64,000 nt of DNA, from positions 2,976,001-3,040,000 of the forward strand of contig CP087208.1 in the NCBI GenBank assembly GCA_020912385.1, in the 5' to 3' direction. This document shows positions 1-11,515 of this stretch, piece by piece. The position numbers were made by a program, and so were the translations under genes. Source of the DNA: Neofusicoccum parvum (Eukaryota; Ascomycota; Dothideomycetes; Botryosphaeriales; Botryosphaeriaceae). Positions within the stretch are counted from its first letter, which is position 1; each line of letters begins with the position of its first letter. The notes beneath the pieces are model-generated. The model was given only the letters and a program-made list of their open reading frames with translations, was not told where the DNA came from and did no database searches.

Positions 1-1393
1 GGTAGCAACTCCGAGCCCCGCCGCAGCCAGGGCAGAGAAGGACTGCGGCGAAGATGCCGCGTCTGGAGCAGAATAGGCCCCCGATGTAGCATTCATGGTG
101 AATGGAGATCAGAAGTGTCGAAAAGCAGCAGTTCGCAGGTTGCTCATTCAAATACTGGGCACTTCCGGCCCCCATCAGTGGCACCACGCTAACCGCCGTC
201 GCTTCCACGGGGTCCCCGGCGATGCATTAGCGACGCTAGAGCCGCGGTGCAGCTGCTAGGGGCGTCTGGCCCGTCAACGCGCCCAATTGGCCAGCGGCAA
301 TATTCCACTTGCACGGAACGCTGGCAAAACTCGGTCTGGCCAACGATGCCCATGCTGACGTTTCAAGGCTGGCATTGCTGACCGGCTCAATGGTGCTTTT
401 GCAGTCACATTGGGGCAGAGGGGGTTAGGATAAGCACTAGGGAGTCTAAACGGTAGATCACACATGCCGAACGCGGCAGGGTTGTGGGGTTACCCCGACT
501 AGTGAGCGGGAGGCCCACATCATCTGAGTGTGCTGTCTACGGCCAAGATACGATGCTTACCACCACTCCGTTCGCACGGCAGACCAGAGGCGGACTCAGG
601 CATGTGCCGCATGTGAGAACCTCCTTGTCGGGACTTGGGAACCTTCCTGGAACGATGCTTCGCATTCGCACTCGACCCAGGATCCCGGAGTCTACCGGGT
701 TCACGGAATGTCAGACCCGCTGCTTTGGTACAACTGGGACTCGTCCTCACCGGTATTGCTCATCGGAAATCGAAATAGGCTCCGTGAGATAAGCAGCCAA
801 TGCTGTGTCGCTTAGACTTTTTAGCCAAACGACCGTCAACATGCGCTGTCGACCCGAATCCAGTAGAAGCGCGCCTGAACCATCCTTCTCATTGCGTTTC
901 AGTGCTCGATAACGTCGTGTAGCGCTCCTAGTGGCTAGCGCCTGACAGTTTGTTGGCCTGTCTCGGTTGAGCTTCGATAAGAGCTAAGCAGCAGAGAAGA
1001 GACGTTCACCGGCTCCAGCCCGTGATGTTGCTGCTGAGGCACAGAAATGTCACACCAACGCAAGAGGAGTTCTAAACTGGCCGGCGGAGGGCGTGGATTG
1101 ATCTAGACGACGACTCTCTACCATTCACACAACAGAAACTTGACGGGTGAGCACACGAATTTCAAATACCCCACTCGTCGAAGCAGTGAGGTGGAGACGG
1201 AGCTTACCACAAGTGACCATAAGCGGAATGTGCTCTGCTCGAGGTTGGGGCCTACGACGGGGGGGGCAGTGCATGTCCGGGGGAAGCTTCAAGACACCGT
1301 TACAACCACCTTCTCGGCCAACGCTCGTCGGGGGGCAGCCAGCAGGACGCGGAGATGGAGAGCACATACCTCAGGCCGAGCCATCTCACATCA
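1..1393. other. Region without a recognisable gene
   Basis: No reading frame here has a known motif, splice-linked exons or fungal coding character. Open frames are short and overlap on both strands. It is probably intergenic DNA or old decayed sequence. Confidence 0.5.
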
Positions 1394-2221
1394 TCACGGC
1401 TTCTCCCTCGCCGGCCTGGGCGCCACGTCCGCGGCGGCGCTCTCCCACTCGCACGCGTAGCCCTCGAAGCCGGGCTCGCCCCGCGGCCGCAGCCACTCCT
1501 CGGACTGCCGCACAAACGCCATCGAGTCGTCGCAGGCGCTGGAGAACGAGTACGCCGGGCTGCCGGCCCAGCGCACGGCGGCGGCGCGGCGCACGAGGCG
1601 GCGCAGCTGGTCGGCGTGCGGGGTGTCGGCGACGCTGGCCGGGTGGATCCAGAAGTTGCGGCCGGCGCGGTTGGTGGCGGCGGCGCGCGGGAAGCAGGCG
1701 CAGGGCTCGCGCTCGTCGGCGTGGGCGTGGTTGAAGGGCGCGTGGGCGGCCCGCAGCGCCAGCTCGACGGCGACGCGCGCGCGCGGGCAGTCGGCCAGCA
1801 GCAGATCGAGCGCGTCCTTGAGCGCGGCCCCGTCGACGAAGCCGCGCCCCGTCGGCCGCGCGAACACGACCGTTGCGTGCCGCAGCTGCGGCCGCCCCGG
1901 CGCGCCCACCGCGCGCAGCAGCGAGAGCAGCCCGCCGCCGTTGTCGACGGTGAAGGCGTTGGCGGACGCGAACACGGCCAGCGCCTCGGCGTGCACCGCG
2001 CGCGACACCAGCAGCAGCGCCGCGAGCGTCGGCAGCGACGCGCTGTGCATGCGCCGGTCGTCGTCGACGGTCACGCCGTCCGGGTCGCGCAGCGCGAAGG
2101 CTAGGATGAGCTGGCGCAGCTCGGCGGGGAGGTCGAGCAGGCGGCCGGTGCGGCGGGGCGGCCTGAGGCAGGGCGTGCAGCGCGGGCGCGGGCTCGGGCG
2201 CGGGCTCGGCGGCTGCGGCAT
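1394..2221 (-). CDS. 2EXR/F-box-like hypothetical protein
   Basis: Single-exon frame of 275 residues with an ATG at 2221 and a stop at 1394. After a proline/arginine-rich start (residues 1-27), residues 28-45 read as a hydrophobic helix opening LLDLPAELR, the entry motif of the fungal 2EXR/F-box-like families. A second helix with LLLVSRAVHAEAL follows, then alternating hydrophobic strands and a Trp/Tyr-rich C-terminus. Such proteins are generally taken to be protein-interaction modules, and no enzyme function is implied. The gene is very GC-rich, so long antisense frames overlap it. This frame is preferred because it carries the family motif. It could also be a fragment of a longer protein with an extra exon at either end. 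Confidence 0.6.
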   Translation of the reverse strand: MPQPPSPRPSPRPRCTPCLRPPRRTGRLLDLPAELRQLILAFALRDPDGVTVDDDRRMHSASLPTLAALLLVSRAVHAEALAVFASANAFTVDNGGGLLSLLRAVGAPGRPQLRHATVVFARPTGRGFVDGAALKDALDLLLADCPRARVAVELALRAAHAPFNHAHADEREPCACFPRAAATNRAGRNFWIHPASVADTPHADQLRRLVRRAAAVRWAGSPAYSFSSACDDSMAFVRQSEEWLRPRGEPGFEGYACEWESAAADVAPRPAREKP

Positions 2222-2595
2222 GCCGGGCGAGCGTCAGTCGGCTGGGTTGGCGGCGGGTCTCGAGGCGGCGACTGGTGTCTGCGATGCCGCGGGCAGGGCG
2301 GCGGAGCGAGGTCGGACGAGGTTGTTGTCGTGATCGGCGTCGAGCGGTGGCCCGCTGCCCCTCGGTCGCCGGGTCGTCTCGCAGCGCCCGTCCCGCCACG
2401 CCGGCGACCGGCCTCGCTCCCGTGCAGAATTGCCATATTCTGCTAGTACAGCGGCTGCCGCTGTGCTTCATCCGTCGGACGTGTCGGATTTACGTCGTCG
2501 GCCGACCTACACGCACTCCTTCCGGGTACACACGGATACCACCGCTCTATCTCTCGGCATCCGCTACACTTCGGGACCACATCCACCGCCTGGTC

Positions 2596-2602
2596 TATAT
2601 AA
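2596..2602 (+). promoter_or_regulatory. TATA box of the CocE-type hydrolase gene
   Basis: A perfect TATATAA lies 74 nt upstream of the ATG at 2676 and is followed by a pyrimidine-rich leader. Spacing fits a fungal core promoter. Confidence 0.6.
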
Positions 2603-2675
2603 GGTCCCTAGTAGCTGCCTATAACTTAGACTTTACCCCCTTGCCTATCCACTACCCTGTATTCCTGCTGCAGCC

Positions 2676-4811
2676 ATGTCGACCCTCGAGAAAGAGTTCC
2701 CGGACATTATCCTCGCGAAGCTCGTGCCTCCCGCCGAGCACCCTGCCTACAAGTACGATGGATTCAACCCCTCCGTGCAGACTCTTCCCAAAGGCTACAC
2801 TCGCGAGCCCGGGAGGAGGCCGTTTGGTGTAGACACCGTCTTCCAGAGAGACACTGCCATCAAGCTTCGTGACGGCGTGACCATCTACACTGATGTGTTC
2901 CGCCCCGCCTCCTCAGACGAGCCGGGAGGCAAGGTGCCTGCTGTCATCCCATGGAGCCCGTATGGAAAGAGTGGAACAGGTAGGCTGAATGGCATTCCAT
3001 GTTACGCAAATACTAAGATCGCAAAGGCCCCCAAAGCTACGACGTCATGGGTCCCTACCGCATGGGCATAGCGTGGGGCCGCACCTCTGGCTACGAGAAA
3101 TTCGAGGTGCGCTATTCCCGTGCAATAGACGACAATTACGACTTACTGACCTGGCGTGCCTTGGTAGGCTCCGGACCCTGCTGAATGGGCTGAGAGAGGC
3201 TATGCCACCATCAACGTGGATGCCCGCGGCGCCGGAGACTCCGAGGGCGACATTGTTGTCTGGGGGCAGCAAGAGGCAGAAGACATCTATGATGTTGTTG
3301 ACTGGGCTTCCAAGCAGCCGTGGTGCAATGGCTCGGTTGCTTTTGCGTACGTCTTCCCCGACGCGAGCTGCATGCTTTCCATCCCGCTAACTGCTCGAAG
3401 CGGCAATTCATGGCTGGCCGTTGCGCAGATCAACTTCGCTTCACGCCTCAGCCACCCGGCTGTGAAAGCACTTGCGCCCTGGGAAGCCATGACCGATTGC
3501 TACCGACAGCAAGCTGTCCGTGGTGGAATCCCCAATGTCTCATTTGCAGATGTCCTTGTGAAAGGCTTCGCCGGTAAGTCGTTCGAACAGTTTAAATTCG
3601 ACTCCCGGTTTCTTATCGTGTGGCAGGCCACGGCCGAGCGGAAAACATGCCTGCCATGTACTACAAGCACCCTTACCACGACAGGTACTGGGAGAGCAAG
3701 ACCGCAAAAGTCGAGAACATCAAGGATGTTCCAATTTACCTGACAGCTTCGTTCTCGTGAGTACCAGCGATGACAGAAAGTTTGCACCTCTGCTAAATCA
3801 GCTTCCACAGAACGGGCATCCATTCCGAGGGATCTTTCCACACCTTCATGAAGGCCGGAACGGAGGAGAAGTGGCTCCGCGTGCACTCATCCCAAGAATG
3901 TAAGTCTCGACGGCGGCGTCAGCCAGACCAGCAACTGACCTCCCACAGGGCACGACATCTACCGGCCCGAGGCCAACGACGAGCTCCAGCAATTCTTCGA
4001 CCACTACTGCAAGGGCGTCGACAACGGCTGGGAGAAGACTCCACGCTTCCGCTTCACCCTCTTGGGCTTCGACGAAAGCCCCGCGCAGTCCATCATCGAA
4101 CGGCCCGAGGAGGCGTGGCCGATCCCGCGCACCAAAGAGACGAAGTACTACCTCAACAGCGCGACGAACAAGCTCACCCCATCGCCCCCCATCTCGCCCG
4201 CCTCCGCCTCCTACGAAGCCCACAGCCTCTCCGACACCCTAGTAAGCCCCCCGCCCAGAACCACACACCGCGGCCCCTAACCCCCGCAGGACTTCACCCT
4301 CACCTTCGACCGCCACACCGAGCTGGGCGGCTACCCGCTCGCCAAGCTCTGGCTGTCGTGCGCGGCGCACGACGACATGGACGTGCACGTGCAGCTGCGC
4401 AAGCTCGGCCGCGACGGGCGGCTGCTCGCCTCGCTCAACTACCCGTGCCCGGTGCCCATCACCGAGGTGCCGGACGTCAACGTCGCGAAGTTCATCGGGC
4501 CCGACGGCATGCTGCGCGCCAGCCACGCCTGCACCAAGGAGTACCGCGACGGCCGGCCGTTCTACACGTCCACGCGCAGCGAGCCGGTGCCCAGGGGCAC
4601 GGTCGTGCCGCTGGAGATCCCGATATGGCCGGTGGGGATGGTGTTTGAGGAGGGGGAGGGGGTGATGCTGAGGGTTGCGGGGCATGCGTTGAGGTTGCCC
4701 GAGTTGGAGATGCTGAGGCCGAAGGAGCCGATTGATGAGAATGTGGGGAGGCATGTTGTGCATACTGGCGGGGAGTATGACAGTTATCTCGTTCTGCCGG
4801 TTATTTCTTGA
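2676..4811 (+). CDS. CocE/NonD-type X-Pro dipeptidyl-peptidase-like serine hydrolase
   Basis: Eight exons are inferred: 2676-2979, 3027-3106, 3168-3346, 3401-3573, 3627-3756, 3811-3899, 3949-4241 and 4290-4811, giving 589 residues. All seven introns are GT-AG and several have CTAAC/CTGAC branch sites. The N-terminal alpha/beta-hydrolase part has the strand TINVDARGAGDSEG, then the nucleophile elbow GNSWLA, which is split by the intron at 3347. The C-terminal exon looks like the jelly-roll domain of the X-Pro dipeptidyl-peptidase S15/CocE family. Members hydrolyse acyl or prolyl bonds, and the substrate here cannot be read from sequence. No signal peptide is seen, so it is probably cytosolic. 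The last exon is strongly G-rich at wobble positions, unlike the C-rich middle. Confidence 0.85.
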
Positions 4812-5328
4812 TCATACCTCCTGGCTGCTGAGGTGGTTGACTGGCTGGTCACGCCGTTGTAAGAAAAACTGCTTTTGCGGTTTCTGGATCACGATCTCCT
4901 TGTAAATAATGTTATATAAGTCAACGACATTGTTTATACAGTGCCAGAGAAATGACTCCCTAGTGGGGGAGACTAGCTACTAGTTCTGTGCTGGAATTAT
5001 CTACAAAGAAGAATGCAAAGTATTCGAGGTCCTAATTCCTCACCATCATTTTTAAAATTCCCCATCTCCAATACTTTTGCGACGACGAGGTCGGTTGGGG
5101 AGATATTTCATTAGCTTTACACACAGGTACTTGAAGGACTCATTTTAACACATGTGCCTCATCCAGAATCTTTTAATAGCCTCTATACGAATAGCATGGG
5201 TAGGAGTGTACAATCCGGGCTAATATAGTATATTTACACCAAGAAAGTCAAGGACGCGGCACTTCCATCATAAATGAACGGTGAGAAATAAGGGAATTCC
5301 AAATTCAGATCTAAAATAAGCAAGAAAT
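4812..5328. other. Convergent intergenic region
   Basis: AT-rich 3' flanks of the converging hydrolase and HET genes. No gene, repeat or RNA is visible. Confidence 0.5.
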
Positions 5329-7736
5329 TCACACAATGGTGACTTCCTTCCGCTTCCACCCGTTCGACCACCACTTTCGATTGATGAGATCTACGTCTTC
5401 AATGTCTTGAATCAGACATCCAACACGCCGGTAACAGTTTGCTTGCTGACAACGTCTGAGCACTAATGCAACGGCAATTCTCTCAGTGCGTTTGATATTC
5501 CTAACCGTAGAATAGCCATACTCCTTTTGATGAAACGGGATAATCTCGAAGCAGAATACTCCTTCATCCCTGAAGTTGAGAATGTCCGGATGGAAGGTCA
5601 CGCTATGGCCTTTGGTCTGCTTTGAAGGACTGGAAGCCTCCCACAGCTTATTTGGACATCGCCAAAAAGCAGATTTCAACCTTCCTCGAAGCTTTAGTAT
5701 CCCAGCCGTCACATCACCAAACGGCATGCTCTGGGATACCAAATCTACTTCTGCAGAAAGAACTTTGCAGGAGACTTTGGGAGTAGGCCAGAGTTTACAA
5801 AGTGAAGGCCAGGAAACATATCCAGAGGAGGATGCCCAGGACCACGATGGCACCTGCGAAGCTAGATCGAAGGCTACATCTTCTGTATGTTTATACCAGG
5901 TGCACTGCAGCAAAATTTGTTCTTCCCACATCCCTGCTAGGTACCGCCCTTGGGCACGCATTCTTCCACGCCGCTCAGCAATGGCGGAGATGGCGCGGAG
6001 ATTGTCTGAGGTGAAGCTCAGTTCTCTGAGCTTAAATTTTGAAACGAGGTCCGTCCAACCATGAAGCGCAAAGGGGGCCTCCTTTTCTCGAAACCGGATG
6101 AATGGAAATGCTTTAGACAGCTCAACCTTGGAAAGCTTGCAGGTGGAAACTTCTTCCTTGTGCATCTTGATCACACTCTTCAGTCCAGGATCAAATCCAT
6201 AATGCTTTGCCCGTCCCAAAAGCAGGGTATCAGAACAGCCTGCAGTTTCTGGTCCAGCCTGACAGTACCAGTGGAGGTGACCGCATTCGAATGAAATAAT
6301 GCGTGGGGATAGAAGAGTCTCCTGCATCGTCCACGCCCTATGAGTAATTGGTTCTTCGTCAACGAAGTGAGGGGTTTTCTTTCCAACAAACATGGTTCGT
6401 AGCTCGCCCGCAACCCTGACAGTCACTTTACAGAGCAAGCCGTACGGGTTAACGGATGATAGGAATCCGTCAGAAGCTCTTGCTGCTTGACTAGCGGCAA
6501 TGGTGACATAGGAACCCTCAAAAATCCGGCTCATTTGCCCAATCTGATCGGCAACGTCTTTCTCGTCATCCTGTACAATGCAGAGACAATCGACCCATAG
6601 ATACTCCAGTCCTAGTTCACGGGTGACTTTGATAGCGTCTTGGGTGGTCTGTGGTAAGATCTCCAGTGGAAGCCCGGTATGAGCTGATGCGAGGGTTTCC
6701 GATGTAGTCTTAAAGCAAAGCTTTCCGCCCCAGCAGTAGCTAAGAGCAGCATAACGCACATGAGTATCTGGAAAGACCAGAGCAACCGCACCGTGCCGGT
6801 TCACAACAGAGACTCGGACGAGTCGCTTGGGGGTGTATTTTTTGCGGTATTCCGAACAAGCAGTATGCTTCTCATCGCAGATTTTCATCCAGGATTTGGC
6901 GGTATTGAAGGTCGATATGCAGTTTACAGACAACCACGGTCGGGTAAGGAATGTTCTTGAGGAAATAGATTTATCTGCATGAATAGTTAATCCTTTTCAA
7001 GGCAATAGAGGCAGACGAGGAGTTGTGGAAGTTCCGTACCATCTGGTGTGAACATAACCCAATTTCCATAATGTTGTACAGTAGGACCACGGATGGAAAC
7101 AATAGTATGCCGGCTTGATGCAGAGTTAGCTACCAGATATTGAAGGGATACATTCGAGTTTTGTAATCTGAAATCGGCATCTCTCATACTGAGAAATAAC
7201 CTTGATTTCATGCCGATGAACAGTGGGCATCCTTCCATAATGGCTCGCTTCGCTTGCCCGTGCGTGATGCCCATATCCCGCGTCGAGGGATAAGACGGCG
7301 GTGTCATTGGGTCCACATCGATGACAAACTTTTGGCAGTGGCAACAAGTATGGATTCCATGCTCATCATACCCCATTCTAAGCGGCGGGCGGCCCCTTGT
7401 TACAGGAACATGAATGGTTTCGAGAGATCGTTGACGAACTGTTCTCTGTAGAAAATGGGGTTTCAATTTGACTTGCGTCTTGTTGGGAAAGCCACGGCCG
7501 AGATTTGGGAGGCTTTTGCATCGTCTGGCGCTCGGAGTAGGGCTTCTAGGCAGCAGAGTACCCATGGAGAGCTCGGGATGGCTAAAACCTTCACCAGGAC
7601 CTGAGATCTCTTCCGAGCTCATGATGGAAATGACCTCGCAGTTCTTCCAGTGCAGATTTGGAGTGGTGGGGAAATGGAGAAGAGAACGTGGATCAGGCGG
7701 AGTTATAAGCGGGGTTTTGGGGAGATCGCCATGCAT
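5329..7736 (-). CDS. HET-domain (heterokaryon incompatibility) protein
   Basis: Two exons, 7040-7736 and 5329-6974, are joined across a 65-nt intron (6975-7039; donor GTACGG, branch TTAAC, acceptor GCAG) that restores one frame of 780 residues. The HET domain begins near residue 307 with YAALSYCWG and continues through YLWVDCLCIVQDD and RAWTMQE, the three hallmark blocks. Exon 1 carries a CCHCQKF motif and a GCPLF block, as often found before HET domains. HET proteins control non-self recognition and cell death after hyphal fusion, but a role in allorecognition is only family inference. A later ATG at MSSEE in exon 1 is an alternative start. Without the splice, exon 2 has no ATG before its HET motifs, which supports the joined model. 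Confidence 0.8.
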
Positions 7737-8265
7737 AAGTAGCCACGGTGCCTAGGCAGCAAGACCACGTGTAGGAAAATGATTGCGCCTTATCTCGAGT
7801 CTGATTATTGGCTACCCTAATGCATGATTACGTTACACAACGCGAGTACGTTACACGACCTTCCTCGCTTTCCATGTCAGGAGTCACGCTACATTTCATT
7901 CTCATGATATCGCAAGATTCGTTTCTAGGTAACTGTCTCATATTTATGCAGCTATGCATGATCATGACAAGGCCTTGGAGAACTGATCCCTTTCAAAGCA
8001 TGAGACTATCCGATTGATTCACTGCTTTGGATCTCTGCGCGTAATGTTCATAAAATTTTAGGCTATTCATTACTCGGATGGAAGTGAGAGAGAGAGAGGA
8101 GGAGGAGGAGGAGGAGGAGGAGGAGGAAGAGGAAGGGGGTTGTAAATATAGAGGTTATACAAACTATAGATGTACACGACAAATAGCCGAAAGAGAACCT
8201 GCACATTAACAAAATGAAAGAGACCCCATCCTCCGAACCACTGCATCACCGCAACCACCCCTCTG
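7737..8265. other. Intergenic region with a purine microsatellite
   Basis: Lies between the HET promoter side and the 3' end of the downstream SDR. Apart from the GA/GGA repeat listed separately, no feature is visible. Confidence 0.5.
8084..8138 (+). repeat. GA/GGA purine microsatellite
   Basis: A run of about seven GA units passes into about ten GGA units, then an irregular purine tract. It lies about 130 bp past the stop of the minus-strand SDR, so its transcript copy would be a C/T-rich 3' tail. Probably variable in length between strains. Confidence 0.9.
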
Positions 8266-9183
8266 CTACAAGTGAACCCTGAGCTCTTCCTGCACCCACC
8301 CCCACAGCTGCTCCCGGAGCTCCCGATCCCGACTGCGCAGCGAGCCCTTCCCCGGCACCCCGACCGGAGCATAGAACTCCCCTGTCTCCGCGTCCGAGCT
8401 GACCGCCGCCCAAAGCTGGCTCAGAGCGCCTTTCTCAACCGGCGTGGCGACCGTCCAAACGGCGACGTTGAGGAACGCCGTGAGGAAGAAGCCCGTCGAC
8501 TCGCGATGCAGGTTCGTCGCCACCATGCCGGGGTGCACGCTGACGACCTTGACGTCCCCGCACCGCGCGGCGAGCGCGGACGCGTAGTGCACGTTGGCGA
8601 TCTTCGAGATGCAGTAGCGCGCCGTGGTGTGGCGGGCGGGCATCGGCGTCTTCAGCTCGTCGAGCTTGTAGATGTCGCCCGGGGCCAGCGCCTCGGAGGC
8701 CGAGGACAGGTTGACGACGCGGGCCTCGGGGTTGGTCTTGGCGGTTGCCTGGAGCGTTGGCAGGAGGAGCTGGGTGAGCAGCGCGTGGCCCATGACGTTG
8801 GTGCCGAATTGGATCTCGTAGCCTTCCTTCGTGAGGCCCTCGGCCGTCATCATTATTCCAGCGTTGTTGACGAGGATGTCGAGACGGGATTCGGAGGACT
8901 GGAACGCCCTGGCTGCCGCTTTGATGCTCTCGAATGAAGACAGATCGAGACTCAAGAAGGAAATTGGCGCGGCGGTATGGTTCGATTCCTGTATTTGCTT
9001 GATGGCTGCTTCACCCCTCTCCTTAGACCGCGCAGCAAGGTAGATGCGGGCAGGGTTGTGCTTTGCGAATTGTCGTACCGTCTCCAGGCCCAAACCGGCG
9101 TTGCCTCCAGTGACAATGATAACCTTTCCATTGAGATCAGGGATATCCTGATCTGGACGAAATCTGGCGTTACAGCCGAACAT
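8266..9183 (-). CDS. Short-chain dehydrogenase/reductase (retinol dehydrogenase/WWOX-like)
   Basis: Intronless, 305 residues. The NAD(P) glycine motif TGGNAGLG is at 25-32, NNAG at 106-109, the catalytic Ser near 161, and Tyr190 with Lys194 in YCISK. The sequence after the Tyr/Lys pair (SVHPGMVATNL) matches the subgroup that resembles retinol dehydrogenases and WW-domain oxidoreductases. It should reduce or oxidise a carbonyl or alcohol with NADP(H), with an unknown substrate. A TATA-like box lies about 105 bp upstream. It has no obvious partner gene: the next gene upstream is the bZIP regulator at 9763-10698 on the same strand. Confidence 0.88.
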   Translation of the reverse strand: MFGCNARFRPDQDIPDLNGKVIIVTGGNAGLGLETVRQFAKHNPARIYLAARSKERGEAAIKQIQESNHTAAPISFLSLDLSSFESIKAAARAFQSSESRLDILVNNAGIMMTAEGLTKEGYEIQFGTNVMGHALLTQLLLPTLQATAKTNPEARVVNLSSASEALAPGDIYKLDELKTPMPARHTTARYCISKIANVHYASALAARCGDVKVVSVHPGMVATNLHRESTGFFLTAFLNVAVWTVATPVEKGALSQLWAAVSSDAETGEFYAPVGVPGKGSLRSRDRELREQLWGWVQEELRVHL

Positions 9184-9286
9184 AGTTGCTGCCAGTTTTC
9201 GGTTTACTGGTGAAGTGTTTGCGGTAATTGTCGAGTTGCTTGAAATGCTCTGGGCTCGTCTCTATGCACTTGCACGGAGCGGGAGG

Positions 9287-9294
9287 TTTTTATA
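9287..9294 (-). promoter_or_regulatory. TATA box of the SDR at 8266-9183
   Basis: On the minus strand this reads TATAAAAA, about 105 nt before the ATG at 9183. Confidence 0.5.
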
Positions 9295-9450
9295 ATCCTT
9301 CCAAGGGACGGCCAAACTGATGCGTTCGGCAGTGCATTTTCGTGGCTTCCAACATATAAAGATAGCCACCGGAGACCAGGGTGGTCTGGTAGACCACAAC
9401 CGGTTAGTTTCGGTCTACTTGGGCATTAGCGCCGGAAGCTTCTGCAAGTT

Positions 9451-9690
9451 GCTGACACCCTGGTCAAGCTTGGCCTTGGTCACAGACCTCTTTATGGCCC
9501 ACTATTCTGCTGACACCCCGGTCGACCACAAGCCTTGACGCCCGTTGATGGGCCATGGACCATAGAAAACACTACGTTGCCACGGGTCTTATATGAAATC
9601 TGCGCCTGGAATGAGTCGCCGACGGACCTCGGCAACTGCTGACGCCCCGGCCGAGGATGGGTCTCGACGATTGCTGACACCCTTGTCAAA
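9451..9690 (+). repeat. Four dispersed copies of a 16-17 bp motif
   Basis: The motif GCTGACRCCCYKGYCRA occurs at 9451, 9509, 9638 and 9673, always in the same orientation but with unequal spacing (58, 129 and 35 bp). A 7-bp inverted repeat with a 3-nt loop (9381-9397, GTGGTCT/AGACCAC) lies just upstream. The block sits between the SDR promoter and the 3' end of the bZIP gene. Confidence 0.6.
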
Positions 9691-9762
9691 TTCTGGCAAA
9701 CGGCGAAGATTCCTTCGCATATAGATGACTGGTGTTTCTCTGCATTCCATGGCCTTCCAGAC

Positions 9763-10698
9763 TCAATCAGCTATGAAATTGATCCTCCTTTGCCCTCGCT
9801 TCTGTCGCCAGAAATTCGTCGCCTCCAAGACGTCTTGACACCCCTGCAGCAAGCCTCCCCATTTCCTCAAGAACTGCGGACTGATTTCCCAGCTCCTAGC
9901 ATCCCACGGCTCTCCCCAGACAACGAGAGCCGCCAGCGCGCCATCGCCGTCGTCTGCAGCGAACAAATCCGCACACAACTCGTCCTCGTCCAGCAGCCCC
10001 GCATCCAGTCCTCGGAGGATGTTGTCCCTGACGCCGGGGATCGGGAACACGTCGATCCAAGGATGGTGGACAACGGCGATCTGCAGTGCGGTAGGGCGGA
10101 GAATATCAGGCGCGGAGAAGGGGAAGCTGGGAGCGCCCGCAGGTCTGGGGCCCTGGAGGTTAAATGGCGAGACGACTTCGTCGCGGTCCAGGTCGAGGAA
10201 CGGGATGGACAGTGCGACCGCGTTGCTGGCTAGAGCGTTGAGGACGTTCATGCGCACAAGGTCCTGGATATTTCTCGGTGCCTGTAGTTGCAGGCTGCGG
10301 TACAAGTAGATCCGCCGTTTGAACTCGATGGCGTTGCGCCGGGTCATTGATCTCAATGCAACCATCCATTCGAGTGAATTGGCATGGTGTGCATCGTGGG
10401 GACCAGACTGGCTCGGAATCTCAATGGAGGTGCCTTCACCAGAGTCGGGCTCTGCTTCGCATCCGACGTTTGATCCGGAGGTGAGGCTTGAGGCCGCTGC
10501 GGCACATCGCTGCAGGTGTTTTTTCTTTCCTTGTGTCGTGTCAATATGTGTCTAGAAAAATTGATAGGCCCTGGGTCAAAGCTAACGAGATGCCCTCTGA
10601 TTTAGACGATTTTGCCGCTTTCTCCTTTCGGCAGAGCTTGCCACACCGGTCCAGTCGTCTTCATCATCCCATGCTTCGTGAAGTCGATGTGGCTGCAT
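9763..10698 (-). CDS. bZIP-type transcription factor with DUF3425 domain
   Basis: Two exons, 10587-10698 and 9763-10496, give 281 residues. Exon 1 starts MQPHRLHEAWDDEDDW and carries a bZIP basic region, RRKRQNRLNQRA (residues 25-36), with the invariant Asn and Arg. The 90-nt intron (donor GTTAGC, acceptor CCGCAG) follows directly. Exon 2 carries the DUF3425 domain, including LRPTALQIAVVHHPWID, DEDELCADL and WGEPWDARSWE. DUF3425 proteins are putative nuclear regulators in moulds. No leucine heptads follow the basic region, as is common in this family. The acceptor was chosen because it is the one that keeps the frame; another acceptor 13 nt upstream would not. Targets cannot be inferred. Confidence 0.8.
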
Positions 10699-11515
10699 GG
10701 TTCACCGGGTCTTGCTCGTATAGGTGCGATGATTGAGATGTGGGGAGGAGAACGTGATCGTGGCCAACAGGGTGGCGAGTAGCGACAGTGGACCAGAGTC
10801 TGGAAGCCGCGGCGGCGCTCGGGAGAGATTAGGTGAGCCAGGCAGCTATTGACGCGCCCAGGCGTCGTCGTCGGGTGGACCGCTGGCGCCACGAACGCGG
10901 CAACGCGACTGGTTCCATCCCTTGATCACCGGACCCGATTAACAACCCCGCGATAACATTTCCTCGGAACTCGTACTAGTGCTATCCAGACGGATGCTTT
11001 AACTCCTTCGTATTACTACAGTTCATAGCCAAAATCAGTTTCACGCTAGCCGGCGACTGTAGCAACCTGCCTTACAGGTGAATCTTTACAGGACATTTTG
11101 CCGCCACGCTGGGTAGCCAATGGCAACGTTGGATGGTGTGTTGTGTTAAAGGCGTTTATGGTTGTCCTCCCATTTGCTCTGTGGACTTTAAAATATAATA
11201 TAGTGCAGAAGTGTACAGGAAAATCCCTGTTGTGGCTGCTGACCGACCCCACAACGTGACGTTGCACAGCCTCGATCTGCGCCAACGAGAGGCTGTTCTA
11301 GTGAGAAGGATTCTGTGACAGAAATAGACGAGACACTTTGCCGCTATATTCTGGTTTCAGATGCATTAATACATCTTGACGCCGCCGACCCAGTGGCTCC
11401 AGCATCATCTCGTCAATGGACTTGAACCATTTTTGTGCCGCAGAACGCTTTCACAAGGAAGTGCCGCTTACTTCCTCCAAGAAAACAAAGGAACCTGACT
11501 GAAACACCGGAAATC
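10699..11515. other. Divergent intergenic region
   Basis: Lies between the bZIP gene (minus) and a membrane-protein gene (plus). No third gene or repeat is visible. It probably contains both promoters. Confidence 0.5.

Noticed and set aside
1147..2104. Long plus-strand frames over the F-box-like gene
   Set aside because: Arg/Gly/Ala-rich shadows of the minus-strand frame, which has a recognisable motif.
10497..10586. Earlier view that the DUF3425 gene lacks a bZIP exon
   Set aside because: An upstream exon (10587-10698) with a clear basic region joins in frame.
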